Notes: generated from the sequence alone by a model not told the origin. A DNA stretch of 64,000 bases from Vibrio sp. PID17_43 (GCF_002608565.1 NZ_LIXM01000018.1:40944-104943); one strand, 5' to 3'. Shown: positions 44,956 through 53,142, counted from the first letter of the stretch. Made by a program: numbers and translations.

Positions 44956-45040
44956 GCCGGTATGGTGAAATTGGTATACACGACGGATTCAAAATCCGTT
45001 GCCTTCGGGCGTGGCGGTTCAAGTCCGCCTACCGGTACCA
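44956..45040 (+). tRNA. tRNA-Leu(CAA)
   Basis: 85 nt including CCA. The acceptor stem (GCCGGTA / TACCGGT), long variable arm, TTCAAGTC T-loop and the anticodon loop TTCAAAA read CAA (codon UUG) as a class II tRNA. It corresponds to leuX of E. coli, a well-known island integration site. Its 3' 54 bases are duplicated at 63280-63333. Confidence 0.95.
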
Positions 45041-45337
45041 TATTTAAACAACAAAGCCTCGACTTCGGTCGAGGCTTTGTTGTTTCTAGCACAATCAATA
45101 GCTTTCCTCAGTTTTCCTTGCCTGTTATCAACGAAAATCTCTCCCGATAGACTCCCTTTATCAACCCTGAAATTTTGCCCATGGTGCATCTATGGTTCAT
45201 CGCATGTCGATTCTGTGCGCAAGGGAATTCCCGTAAATCCAACAAACTCCGGTTACTGCAAACTCGCAAGCCAGTATTGCCAAGAGCGCTGAGCTACCAG
45301 AACCATGGTGCGACCATGGTGAATTTACGGTGGTATG
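44987..45337 (+). repeat. Left 351-bp direct repeat (att left, extended)
   Basis: Starts in the tRNA-Leu anticodon arm and runs through the tRNA 3' end, its terminator and about 255 bp beyond. It aligns without gaps to 63280-63630 with 12 mismatches; the first 77 bp (to 45063) are identical and are the likely recombination core. Confidence 0.93.
45049..45082 (+). terminator. tRNA-Leu terminator, left copy
   Basis: Perfect 15-bp stem CAACAAAGCCTCGAC / GTCGAGGCTTTGTTG with a TTCG tetraloop. Confidence 0.9.
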
Positions 45338-45555
45338 CGCTTCTGGTTTGGTTGCTATGTGGTTTCTGATCGTTTTGATGGATTGTCGAAAACCGTTTTG
45401 TTATGGGTAGTTTTGCGGTGTGTGTGGTAAGTGCGTTGGGGTATATGGTCATCGTTAAGCACATGCTAATGCACATGTTTCGCCCCTAAAGTTGATATCA
45501 ATATGCAACTGTGCAATCTTGTTTATAGAGGTAAACAATTGGAGCTTGCCTAACT

Positions 45556-46116
45556 ATGAAGATGATTTTCGTTGATGCTGAAAATGTAGGGTTGAAAGAA
45601 GTAGAGAAAATTGGTGCTTCAATCATCGACAAAGTGTTTGTTTTCTCTAAATCGGAAGCCGTTAAACTTGTTTGTGATAAATCATTGTATTTATTCCTTT
45701 CCGATTATCCTACCGGACAGAATCAAGCTGATTTCTATATTGTTGCCTACTTATCCAGAGTGCTACTCGCCTTAGATAAAAAGCAGCTAGGCTCGGTTAA
45801 TTTTGAGCTCTACAGTAACGACGAAAGTTTGATTTCAGCATTCGAATTTCAATGCGGTCAGTTAGGTGCAGCTTATCGCAGTGTCAGAACTAGAGATAAC
45901 ACCGTTGTCCCAATCGTTGAAGCATCACCCGCTAAACACAAATCCCCCGAAGAGAAGCTTCTTCATGCTTTAAATACTCCTCGTGCTTTAGATCCTAGCT
46001 TTCAAAAACAACTAGGGTTATCAAAGTCAGACTTTTCCAGAGCCATTCAGGGACTCTCACAGAGCAATCAAATTAAGCGTAGTCGTCAGTCTAAGAAAAA
46101 ATGGGTTAGGTGTTAA
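45556..46116 (+). CDS. PIN/NYN-like putative nuclease with C-terminal winged-helix-like part
   Basis: 186 residues. N-terminal half has a PIN/NYN-like acidic pattern: D7 and N10 in IFVDAENVG, D59 in NQADFYIVAYL, and N88/D89 in YSNDESL. Residues 130-186 (PEEKLLHALNTP ... LSKSDFSRAIQGLSQSNQIKRS) look like a small winged helix. Could cleave RNA; a role in defence or element control is only a guess. It is the first gene inside the left repeat and stands alone. Confidence 0.65.
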   Translation: MKMIFVDAENVGLKEVEKIGASIIDKVFVFSKSEAVKLVCDKSLYLFLSDYPTGQNQADFYIVAYLSRVLLALDKKQLGSVNFELYSNDESLISAFEFQCGQLGAAYRSVRTRDNTVVPIVEASPAKHKSPEEKLLHALNTPRALDPSFQKQLGLSKSDFSRAIQGLSQSNQIKRSRQSKKKWVRC

Positions 46117-46420
46117 GGGGCTGGTTTAGCTGTACAACTAGGGGGTGATTAGCGGTTGCTTTCCCCATCGTTACTACTAACCATCAGTACGTGAATATCG
46201 CTGCTCTAAGCTCGCTGAGTGATGATCTCGGTACTTTCTGGTGATCCGTGTGTGAGATTAGCGTGGCGAGTTGCGTACCGTGGAAAATATGTGGTTTGAA
46301 CGAGTGTCTATGTGGGTTATGGGCTCTAAACGTGTAGGTGGTGTCGGTAGTTGTAGGATTACGTGGATGTGGCTTGATAGATGAGGGCTAGGTCTTGGTT
46401 GAGATTTTTATATTAAATAT

Positions 46421-46472
46421 ATAATAACCAGTACAACAGGTTGCCGTAGGCCGCTGTTGTACTGGTTATTAT
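46421..46472. repeat. 19-bp perfect inverted repeat
   Basis: ATAATAACCAGTACAACAG and its exact reverse complement around a 14-nt loop. No T-run follows, so it is not a typical terminator; it could be a protein-binding palindrome or a stable RNA hairpin. Confidence 0.85.
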
Positions 46473-46567
46473 TAATACTATGTTAGTGGCTCTGGTGGCG
46501 AAATTTGTAGGTAATACAGTGGTAGTTTCCCTTTTAAGCTATGACATTTTCCACTCATTCGTCCAAA

Positions 46568-46606
46568 ATCACTGAATATCACTAAGAATCACTGAACAAT
46601 CACCGT
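46568..46606 (+). promoter_or_regulatory. Helically phased ATCACTGA repeats
   Basis: ATCACTGA, ATCACTAA, ATCACTGA and ATCACCGT start at 46568, 46578, 46588 and 46599, one per helical turn, 70 bp before the small-protein pair. This suggests cooperative binding of a regulator on one DNA face. Confidence 0.6.
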
Positions 46607-46675
46607 CCCATCATCGTCGCTACGAAACCGACTCTCATACAATGTCATCGTTCATTCAACAAAGGAGATAGAACG

Positions 46676-46828
46676 ATGAGCAACGGTAATAAACAGAACG
46701 ATCATAAAGCAAACCAAGCCAACGGTAACAAAGGAACTTCAGGTCACAATACTGCGTACCAGAAAGTTCTTGATAACAGAGCTAATCAATTGAACCCAAA
46801 TAACTCACGTTACCAAGGCAAGAAGTAG
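46676..46828 (+). CDS. Small basic hydrophilic protein, NPNN motif
   Basis: 50 residues, with a good AAAGGAGAT ribosome site. Very polar, rich in Asn, Lys and Gly, ending QLNPNNSRYQGKK. I do not recognise a function. It is followed after 10 bp by an acidic partner with the same NPNN motif. Confidence 0.7.
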   Translation: MSNGNKQNDHKANQANGNKGTSGHNTAYQKVLDNRANQLNPNNSRYQGKK

Positions 46829-46838
46829 GAGATTCAAT

Positions 46839-46976
46839 ATGGTTGATACTTCGGATATGTCACAAGACGAACTAGACCTATGGTCAGATATCAATAACCC
46901 GAATAATGATGCAGATATGGATGATTGGGCGGATGCTCACAACCCTAATAACGATGATTATTTAGGTGATGACTAA
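46839..46976 (+). CDS. Small acidic protein, two NPNN motifs
   Basis: 45 residues, strongly acidic, with INNPNNDAD and AHNPNNDDY repeats; ribosome site TAGGAGA. Encoded 10 bp after the basic small protein and followed by a strong terminator, so the two form a closed two-gene unit. Function unknown. Confidence 0.7.
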   Translation: MVDTSDMSQDELDLWSDINNPNNDADMDDWADAHNPNNDDYLGDD

Positions 46977-46980
46977 GATG

Positions 46981-47015
46981 AAAGCCGATGATTAAATATC
47001 ATCGGCTTTCTTTTA
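46981..47015 (+). terminator. Terminator of the NPNN pair
   Basis: AAAGCCGATGAT-TAAAT-ATCATCGGCTTT with CTTTTA tail, starting 4 bp after the acidic gene. Confidence 0.9.
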
Positions 47016-47038
47016 AATAACAGTTGGTTGGCATAACG

Positions 47039-47815
47039 ATGAGTGGAACAGACAACAAGTACAAATTAACACGGCAACTACTTAAGTTGGCAATAGAGAC
47101 TTCTGGCTATAGAAATGAGGATATAGCAGTAAAGGCTGGATTAAGTGGGAAGTCAGTCGCCCTTGTTTCTGCATGGAGGAATGGACGGAAAAACGCAACA
47201 GAAAGACAGATGGCATATTTTATTAAAGAATATGGTCATTTGCTCAAAAAGGCGAGAGAACATCTATTTTATGCAGTTCTTCTAGAAAATGGTGAAAACA
47301 AGCCTGTATTTCTAAAACTAATTGGCGATCCGATCTTCAGATACCAAATCAAGACTGTTAAAAGTAGTGCTTATCATCGCACCGAGCAGCCATACAATAA
47401 AAATCATCAGAGTTTTAGTTGTTTAAGACTTATTATTCTACAGGACAATAATAAGTTTAATATCGTGTGCCAATACAGGGCTGGGTTAGTTGGTTTAATA
47501 GAATCCGAAGTTGAAGGTGAAAAGCGTACGCATTTTAACGATGTTAAATTAGCTAATGTCGTTCACTCAGATAATGAAGAAGGTAACTGGTATTGCTACG
47601 ACATCAAGCGAGATCGAGAGTTAGATGAAGTTGTGCTGTTCATCCAGGACTACTGCCGAAATCTTGTTACAGGTGAAAATATAATTGATGCTGCTTATGG
47701 TCGTCGTAGGGAAGAAAGCTCATTCTTTAATTCAGGTACAGCGTACCCACTTGAGTTAGCGTTTTATCAGAAGATGATGACTTTAGGTTTGCATTCTGAG
47801 CATTTCCCATTCTAA
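47039..47815 (+). CDS. HTH protein of unknown function
   Basis: 258 residues from ATG 47039; a TTG at 47024 is an alternative and neither has a clear ribosome site. Residues 6-65 form a helix-turn-helix-like region (LTRQLLKLAIETSGYRNEDIAVKAGLSGKSVALVSAWRNGRK). The C-terminal 190 residues are unfamiliar and end with a YDIKRDRELDEVVLF segment. It faces the PLD-nuclease gene, which has a similar YDIKR segment. Confidence 0.6.
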   Translation: MSGTDNKYKLTRQLLKLAIETSGYRNEDIAVKAGLSGKSVALVSAWRNGRKNATERQMAYFIKEYGHLLKKAREHLFYAVLLENGENKPVFLKLIGDPIFRYQIKTVKSSAYHRTEQPYNKNHQSFSCLRLIILQDNNKFNIVCQYRAGLVGLIESEVEGEKRTHFNDVKLANVVHSDNEEGNWYCYDIKRDRELDEVVLFIQDYCRNLVTGENIIDAAYGRRREESSFFNSGTAYPLELAFYQKMMTLGLHSEHFPF

Positions 47816-47864
47816 GATATTTCTGAAAACCCAATAGCCTATGAGGGGCTCAATCCTCAAAGCA

Positions 47865-47881
47865 GAACTGGATGCCAGTTC
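47865..47881. repeat. Short palindrome GAACTGG-ATG-CCAGTTC
   Basis: Perfect 7-bp arms in the gap after the HTH gene. Possible operator. Confidence 0.4.
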
Positions 47882-48036
47882 AACAACAAATACCTTTCAT
47901 CATGAACACCACCTTAGCTTTAAAGTTGAGGTCGTGTATAGGTATTCGGATAACCTTGTAATCGGTCACTGACTAGGTGAAAACGCTGAGGCAAGTAGCT
48001 GAAACGGTTCAAGGTTTATTAGGGATAGGGGTGGGT

Positions 48037-48085
48037 AAAGCCGAACCATATAACTTCGTGTTGTATCGTTCGGCTTTTATTTTTA
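48037..48085. terminator. Terminator between HTH and PLD genes
   Basis: AAAGCCGAAC / GTTCGGCTTT stem with a 21-nt loop and T-rich tail; between convergent genes. Confidence 0.7.
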
Positions 48086-49168
48086 CTTCATGCAATTCTT
48101 TATTTTGCCTATTAAAAACTCGCCAAATTCTTTAGTTATCTGTACTTTATCGTTACCGAAGTTAAGCGTACCTAGAGTGAAATTTCCTGACTTCGTCACT
48201 GGAATAGTGGGATAAAGTTGTCGGAATTCTTCTAATGCTGCGTTACGTTTAATGTCATATTCCCACCATGAGCCACCGAAGTCACAGCTATGGTTTTGTC
48301 CTTCCATATACCAAGGCCAGCGTTCTTTCCAAGCCTCCTGTTTTATCTCTTGATCTGTTACATGGAAAAGACTACCCGTGACTTTGAAGTAACTAAGCAA
48401 GGAGCCACACCCTACGCCAGTTGTAATGACGATATCGCCTTTGGTTACACCTTTAGGCTTTTTCTTGGAAAAGTGTAAGTTCTGGTGGAGATCTGAGTAA
48501 TCTCGTCGTTCTTCGAGAAGTACAGGATCATCCTGAGTCCCAATTGGTTTTAGGAAGTAGAGTGGCTCTTTATCTGAGTCGCTCTCAGAGGAATAGACTC
48601 GTGGTAGGATATCGATGTCAGCACTTGGCTGCTTTGTTTCCCATGCTTTTTGTGAGCTATACTGCTCAGCGAACATCACGGCTTTTCTGAGTTGAGTTAA
48701 CGTAAGCTCTCTAAATTCAATGGCTTCGTAAATTTCATCAATAAGATTGTCCAGATGGTCACTGTGTGGGGTTAGTACCCCCCATTCGTGATTGTGGTGT
48801 AATCCGTTTTTAGTGAAGTTTGCCGATGTGATGATAGCTTGATGCTCATGGTTTTTGGTTAGGGCATAGATTTTTCCATGAAGGCTATTATCGATGTGAA
48901 CTTTTGCCTTTACCTTTGGGTATTTGGCATTGAAGTATTCGAGGAAGTCTAATAGTTGTTTTGGCTTTGTTAACTGCTCTGGATCATTGGCTTTGAATGT
49001 CGTTACCAGTTCAATGTTCTTGACCGCATTGAAATGAAAGCCATCTAAAAAACTTGTCATATCAGAAGCTAAGAACGGTGATGTAATGAGAAGTCTATCG
49101 CCACCTTGATCAACTAACCTTTGCAGATCTTGGTGATGGGAGCCAGTGATATTCGATAATATATACAT
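48083..49168 (-). CDS. PLD-family nuclease, NgoFVII/BfiI-like
   Basis: 361 residues. Residues 1-150 have one HKD motif (H97-G-K99 in NSLHGKIYALT, N117 in SANFTKNGL, E128 in NHEWGV), the layout of phospholipase D-like nucleases and restriction enzymes such as NgoFVII and BfiI, which act as dimers. The C-terminal part (residues 230-361) has a Trp-rich segment and may bind DNA. No partner methylase is adjacent, although one lies 12 kb to the right. Candidate defence nuclease. Confidence 0.72.
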   Translation of the reverse strand: MYILSNITGSHHQDLQRLVDQGGDRLLITSPFLASDMTSFLDGFHFNAVKNIELVTTFKANDPEQLTKPKQLLDFLEYFNAKYPKVKAKVHIDNSLHGKIYALTKNHEHQAIITSANFTKNGLHHNHEWGVLTPHSDHLDNLIDEIYEAIEFRELTLTQLRKAVMFAEQYSSQKAWETKQPSADIDILPRVYSSESDSDKEPLYFLKPIGTQDDPVLLEERRDYSDLHQNLHFSKKKPKGVTKGDIVITTGVGCGSLLSYFKVTGSLFHVTDQEIKQEAWKERWPWYMEGQNHSCDFGGSWWEYDIKRNAALEEFRQLYPTIPVTKSGNFTLGTLNFGNDKVQITKEFGEFLIGKIKNCMK

Positions 49169-49375
49169 GTTTTTCTAGCCTTGAATGACGTGTCGATATC
49201 TCATCATATTTGGCTGTGCTTGGCAGTGCATCAATATCGTCCTATGACTGTTCAGTTTTGTTAACTAGAGTGGTTTTGTGCCTAAAGTCACTATTAATCA
49301 AGGGTGTACCCGTAACTAAAGACCTCTGAAATTTATATTACTGAAGTGTGGGTATATAAATTAACGGAGGTCTAA

Positions 49376-50614
49376 ATGAGCAAATCACAACGACTCACCA
49401 CCACTTTCCTCAACAACCTTAAACCCAACCCTAGAACTGCAAAGTCCGCTGATTACGAAGTCAATTTATCCGCTATGAAAGACAGTGGTTTACCTACTGG
49501 AGTGCGTTGCTTAGTGGGTAAATCTGGAGGGAAACGCTTTTTGCTGAGGTATATTAGTCCTCAGGTTCCGGGTAAAAAATCTGCGATTGGTCTTGGCCGT
49601 CACCCTGAGACAGATCTTGTAACCTTGAGAAAGATCGCTAAGGAGTACCGCCAGAAGATCCTTGAAGGCATTGATCCCAAGCTCGAGCGTGACAATCAGG
49701 CTACCGAGAAGACGATGACTCTAGAGCGGTTCTTTGATGAAGTGTACCTGCCACTGGCTAAACAGAAACGCAGTTGGAAGGATGATGTAGCGCGATTTCG
49801 TTTAGCTAAGTCGATACATCATATCTCGATTCATGACCTAACCGCCGCCGATATCATCAAAGTCCAAATGGAGATGCAAAACGCCGTTACGATTAAGGGT
49901 AAACCGTATGCTCCTGCCTCGATAAACCGTGTTCTGGCTCTATTGAAAACGATCAATCGTCAGGCATACAAGTTGATGGACGCGCCGCTTATCGCGGACA
50001 AGGTGAGCTTGTTAAAAGAAGATAACGTTCGCACTGGCTACTTATCGGAAGCGCAGCTAAAGGAGTTCATCGGTCACGCTCTGAACCATGAAGATAAGAG
50101 CATTGGCGCGTACCTAGTTCTGTTGTTTTTGACTGGCGCGAGGGATAAGGAACTGCGTTTACGCTTGAAATCCGATGTGAATTGGGAGGAGAAAACACTC
50201 ACTATTCCACATACGAAAAACGGTACTAGTCACGTTTTATTCCTAAGTGATTACATGCTTGATATTTTGAGGTCGGTGCCTCATGTGGCGAATAATCCGT
50301 ATCTCTTTCCTGGACGCAAAAAGGGTAAACCAGTAGGGCAACCTAGGCATGCTTTCAAGGCTATCAAAGCCAAGATGGGACTGCCCGACATACCCGGAGA
50401 TAAAGCGAACCTAACCCTGCATTCAGCTCGTCATACGGTTGGAAGTTTGTTAGCTAGCCAAGGAGTCTCGTTACACGACATAGCCAAGCAGCTGAATCAC
50501 GCTGACCTGTCATCAACAAGGCGCTATTCGAAGCTGACTGTAGGGCGTCGGAGGGAGATTGGCTCTCGTTTATCGGATATGGTGACTGCGAAGCCAGAGA
50601 TACGTTGGGAATGA
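49376..50614 (+). CDS. Tyrosine recombinase / island integrase
   Basis: 412 residues with an N-terminal arm-binding-like domain and the catalytic set R256 (TGARDKEL), K281 (HTKNG), H349 and R352 (LHSARHT), H375 (QLNHADL) and Y384 (STRRYSK). Presumably acts on the tRNA-Leu att site. It lies 4.3 kb inside the element rather than next to att. Strong terminator at 50655-50693. Confidence 0.92.
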   Translation: MSKSQRLTTTFLNNLKPNPRTAKSADYEVNLSAMKDSGLPTGVRCLVGKSGGKRFLLRYISPQVPGKKSAIGLGRHPETDLVTLRKIAKEYRQKILEGIDPKLERDNQATEKTMTLERFFDEVYLPLAKQKRSWKDDVARFRLAKSIHHISIHDLTAADIIKVQMEMQNAVTIKGKPYAPASINRVLALLKTINRQAYKLMDAPLIADKVSLLKEDNVRTGYLSEAQLKEFIGHALNHEDKSIGAYLVLLFLTGARDKELRLRLKSDVNWEEKTLTIPHTKNGTSHVLFLSDYMLDILRSVPHVANNPYLFPGRKKGKPVGQPRHAFKAIKAKMGLPDIPGDKANLTLHSARHTVGSLLASQGVSLHDIAKQLNHADLSSTRRYSKLTVGRRREIGSRLSDMVTAKPEIRWE

Positions 50615-50654
50615 AGAAGTTAGGTTTAACCAGTTAATTTAGAAATGACATTAG

Positions 50655-50693
50655 AAAAGCCCCTGTTTAGCGATGAGCTAAACAGGGGCTTTT
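50655..50693 (+). terminator. Integrase terminator
   Basis: 17-bp perfect stem AAAAGCCCCTGTTTAGC / GCTAAACAGGGGCTTTT with a 5-nt loop. Confidence 0.92.
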
Positions 50694-50716
50694 TCATTAT
50701 TAAACGGAGATTAGAA

Positions 50717-51100
50717 ATGAAAACAGTAAACAAGTTTGAAGACATTCAATCACTGCCAATGCCGGATGGTGTGAAAGCAAAACTACTCGAACACCTGATA
50801 GAACCATTCGGTGATGAAGAAAGTACCAAAGCGTTCTGGGATGAGGTCGGTACTACCTTGTACTTGATTGAGGAGTCCGATACCGACGAAACCTTGAGTG
50901 AAGAATCTGAGAAAAATCAGCATTTTTTAAGGTTCCTTAGTAACTACCCTGAATGGGTGCTTTTGCTAAATGATGATGACTGTCCTTGGCTACTTGCTGT
51001 TGCCATAGTGACCATGGAAGGTGGTGGTGTTTACTGCTGCGCTCCAATGAACAGTCCAACGTTCCCTGTCGCCAAACTCGCTGACCAAGCTGAATCTTAA
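50717..51100 (+). CDS. Hypothetical acidic protein
   Basis: 127 residues from ATG 50717 (CGGAGA upstream); an upstream in-frame start would sit before the integrase terminator and is unlikely. Acidic, no membrane segment, no recognised domain. Next to the 166-residue hypothetical gene (44-bp gap). Confidence 0.65.
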   Translation: MKTVNKFEDIQSLPMPDGVKAKLLEHLIEPFGDEESTKAFWDEVGTTLYLIEESDTDETLSEESEKNQHFLRFLSNYPEWVLLLNDDDCPWLLAVAIVTMEGGGVYCCAPMNSPTFPVAKLADQAES

Positions 51101-51144
51101 AACCAAGTTAAATCTGAACTATTCCAACTTTAAGGAGGTGTCGT

Positions 51145-51645
51145 ATGGCACGTAAATCAAACCAACAACAAGAAGCGGTTCAACCTGAAATCGGCGAGGT
51201 TAATGAACAAGTCACGGTTACTGACGATAAGCCAGTCGATCATTTCACTAATATCGTACTCGATGGTAAAGCTAAAAAGTTATCACCGAAAACAACAAAC
51301 CATGTGTTCTATGAAATCGTATTACATGACGAGGAAAATGAGCTTTATATCCGTATGACTGGAAATCAGGGCGGTGGTCTGCACAGCAAAGAAAAAATCT
51401 TACTAAAGGATATCACCGCAGTTCTAGATGTGCAGGGTGATAAACCGTTCAAGAGCTCTGTGATGAAGTGTGTCTTTTCCGGACAGTCTGCGAACAACGC
51501 GGGTTTTATGGCTGCTTGTTGCAGGGGGCTTGGTCTTATCATCCAGTCAGAGAAATCAGTCTTCCTCCACGTACTCTCAGAGGACTACAAGCAGCGTCGA
51601 GACGAACTCCTGTCGTTCGTAGAGGGTGAAATCGAAGCTAAATAA
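51145..51645 (+). CDS. Hypothetical protein with optimal ribosome site
   Basis: 166 residues. Preceded by TAAGGAGGTG, a full match to the anti-Shine-Dalgarno, so probably highly translated. The first 35 residues are polar and low-complexity; the rest looks like one mixed alpha/beta domain. No family recognised. Confidence 0.7.
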   Translation: MARKSNQQQEAVQPEIGEVNEQVTVTDDKPVDHFTNIVLDGKAKKLSPKTTNHVFYEIVLHDEENELYIRMTGNQGGGLHSKEKILLKDITAVLDVQGDKPFKSSVMKCVFSGQSANNAGFMAACCRGLGLIIQSEKSVFLHVLSEDYKQRRDELLSFVEGEIEAK

Positions 51646-51746
51646 TCCTAAAAGCACATCAATCCTTACCGACTAAACCTCTTCCCAAATTTCATACCTC
51701 GCACTACCCAAGAGTGCATCCCGAACAAACTAAATGAGAATTTATT

Positions 51747-52175
51747 ATGAAACTATGCTTTTCAAAGAATAAGCTGACTTTACCTGTCAGTGTCGATCTT
51801 CAAGATACTTTAAGCCGAGTGAACAGCGAATAAGGCAAATGGACACCTATGCTCCAATCGGTCGTGATTAGCTTCCGAGATTCGAGCTATAGCCCTGAGA
51901 ACGGTGGATATCACCCTATTGAGATTTCTATTGGTAGGGTTGGTGGCCAATGGGTTTTCGACTACATCACTGACTTTAGTTACTGTGGATTAATGCCTGA
52001 ACTTGAGAAAGAAATCGACTTTGATTTTGGTCATGGTGTGGCTTACATCCGTTACATGGGTGAAGTTCCCATTGCTGAATCCAGTGTCGCTGAGTTCTAT
52101 TCGATGTGGGAAACCAACTTTCTAAGCTACATCGGAATCGACTGTTTCGATGAGATAAAAGTTACGGTGGATTAG
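51747..52175 (+). pseudogene. DUF2787 gene interrupted by one in-frame stop
   Basis: The frame from ATG 51747 encodes MKLCFSKNKLTLPVSVDLQ ... NSE, then TAA at 51831-51833, then continues in the same frame as GKWTPMLQSVVISFRDSSYSPENGGYHPIEI and onward to 52175. The two parts match the start and core of the vibrio DUF2787 family, giving about 142 residues when the stop is ignored. A single CAA-to-TAA change explains it. A shorter product of 108 residues could start at ATG 51849. Confidence 0.75.
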
Positions 52176-52250
52176 TTCATCGGAAACAAACCAAGTAGAA
52201 AGCACCATGTATGTACCATAAAATAGTCGACTCACTTCCTAGTGAAACTA

Positions 52251-52300
52251 AGGCTTCCCATTGTCCCATGTAACCCATGGTGTGATGGGAAGCCTTTTTC
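52251..52300 (+). terminator. Terminator after the DUF2787 gene
   Basis: AAGGCTTCCCAT / ATGGGAAGCCTT stem enclosing a second small CCCATG/CATGG fold, followed by TTTTTC. Confidence 0.85.
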
Positions 52301-52314
52301 ATTTGGGTAACGTT

Positions 52315-52341
52315 CTGCAACGTTTTACTTAAACGTTGCAG
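52315..52341. repeat. 11-bp inverted repeat
   Basis: CTGCAACGTTT-TACTT-AAACGTTGCAG, perfect. Candidate operator or origin element. Confidence 0.7.
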
Positions 52342-52975
52342 TCGCGATTCAGAGGGGAACAGTTCAATGGAGCTTGAGAAATGGATTTTTAAACCAAGGA
52401 GTGGATTTTAATTCTAACCAGTCTGGTTGGTTTGTACCGAGCTTTTGACATTAGTGACGCCCATTGCTTCAACGAGCAATGGGAGTGAGTGCGGTGTTTC
52501 CTTTAGGGTGAGTATGGATAGTGGGTCATAAATGCGATTTACTCTGAGTTTACCCATAGTCATCTGTTTTAATATCAGCACCAAGAGTGCACCTTTAAAA
52601 ATCTGTTTACGATTTGGTGTCGAAAACTGAGCATGATGAAACTTATCTTATTCGGTAAACCCCTTACTATTCTCGTTAGCCATAACTCCAAGCGCCACGA
52701 GAGCATTTTTAATCACTATTACTACAGGTGAATAATCTAGTCGGTTTCAGACGAACAGTAAAAATCTGGAACACTAGATTGTGTCGTGGACCCCTCGTCG
52801 CTAAAACGCCTCATTTCGAGCGTATCTCACAGCGCTTGTATTTATCCTCATGTCAGCAATATCGCTGAATAATCACTTAACAACGTCAATCTGGGATGCT
52901 TGAGCATAGCTGTGGCTCGGCGTTCTATTGTCATTCGCAGCTAAAACAGAGCTACTTGTTAGCTAAGGAAATGTA

Positions 52976-53140
52976 ATGAGTATTTTTAAAAAGTCATCAG
53001 GTTCAATGAAGCTTTGGACTTGCCATAAGTGTCGTAAGAAGACAGATGTAATGGGCGGAACCTCTTGCAGTAGATGTGGGCAATGGGTTTGTAACTCGTG
53101 TAAACAAGTGACCCAGAACTACTGCAAGAAGTGTTCGTAA
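52976..53140 (+). CDS. Small double zinc-ribbon-like protein
   Basis: 54 residues, basic, with four CxxC pairs (CHKC, CSRC, CNSC, CKKC), enough for two zinc sites. TAAGGAA ribosome site. Followed 2 bp later by an acidic small gene. Probably binds nucleic acid or protein; function unknown. Confidence 0.75.
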   Translation: MSIFKKSSGSMKLWTCHKCRKKTDVMGGTSCSRCGQWVCNSCKQVTQNYCKKCS

Positions 53141-53142
53141 TA

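Larger units (their letters stand above)
46117..46675. other. 559-bp non-coding region
   Basis: No gene supported. Its middle is markedly G/T-rich on the plus strand; it then holds a 19-bp perfect inverted repeat (46421-46472) and phased ATCACTGA repeats (46568-46606) before the small gene pair. Confidence 0.6.
52176..52975. other. 800-bp non-coding segment with stem-loops
   Basis: No gene supported. Contains a terminator (52251-52300), a perfect 11-bp inverted repeat CTGCAACGTTT / AAACGTTGCAG (52315-52341), ACCAGTCTGGT (near 52419-52429), and CCCATTGCT / AGCAATGGG (near 52468-52491). It is the longest gene-free stretch of the island; a replication origin or structured RNA are possibilities. 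Confidence 0.6.

Noticed and set aside
44999..45369. Open frames in the repeat after tRNA-Leu (and matching ones at 63292-63665)
   Set aside because: They start inside the tRNA, cross a strong terminator and are conserved only because the DNA is duplicated; no ribosome sites.
52176..52975. Integron cassette array
   Set aside because: No attC-like terminal boxes flanking single genes and no integron integrase; the integrase present is of the island type.
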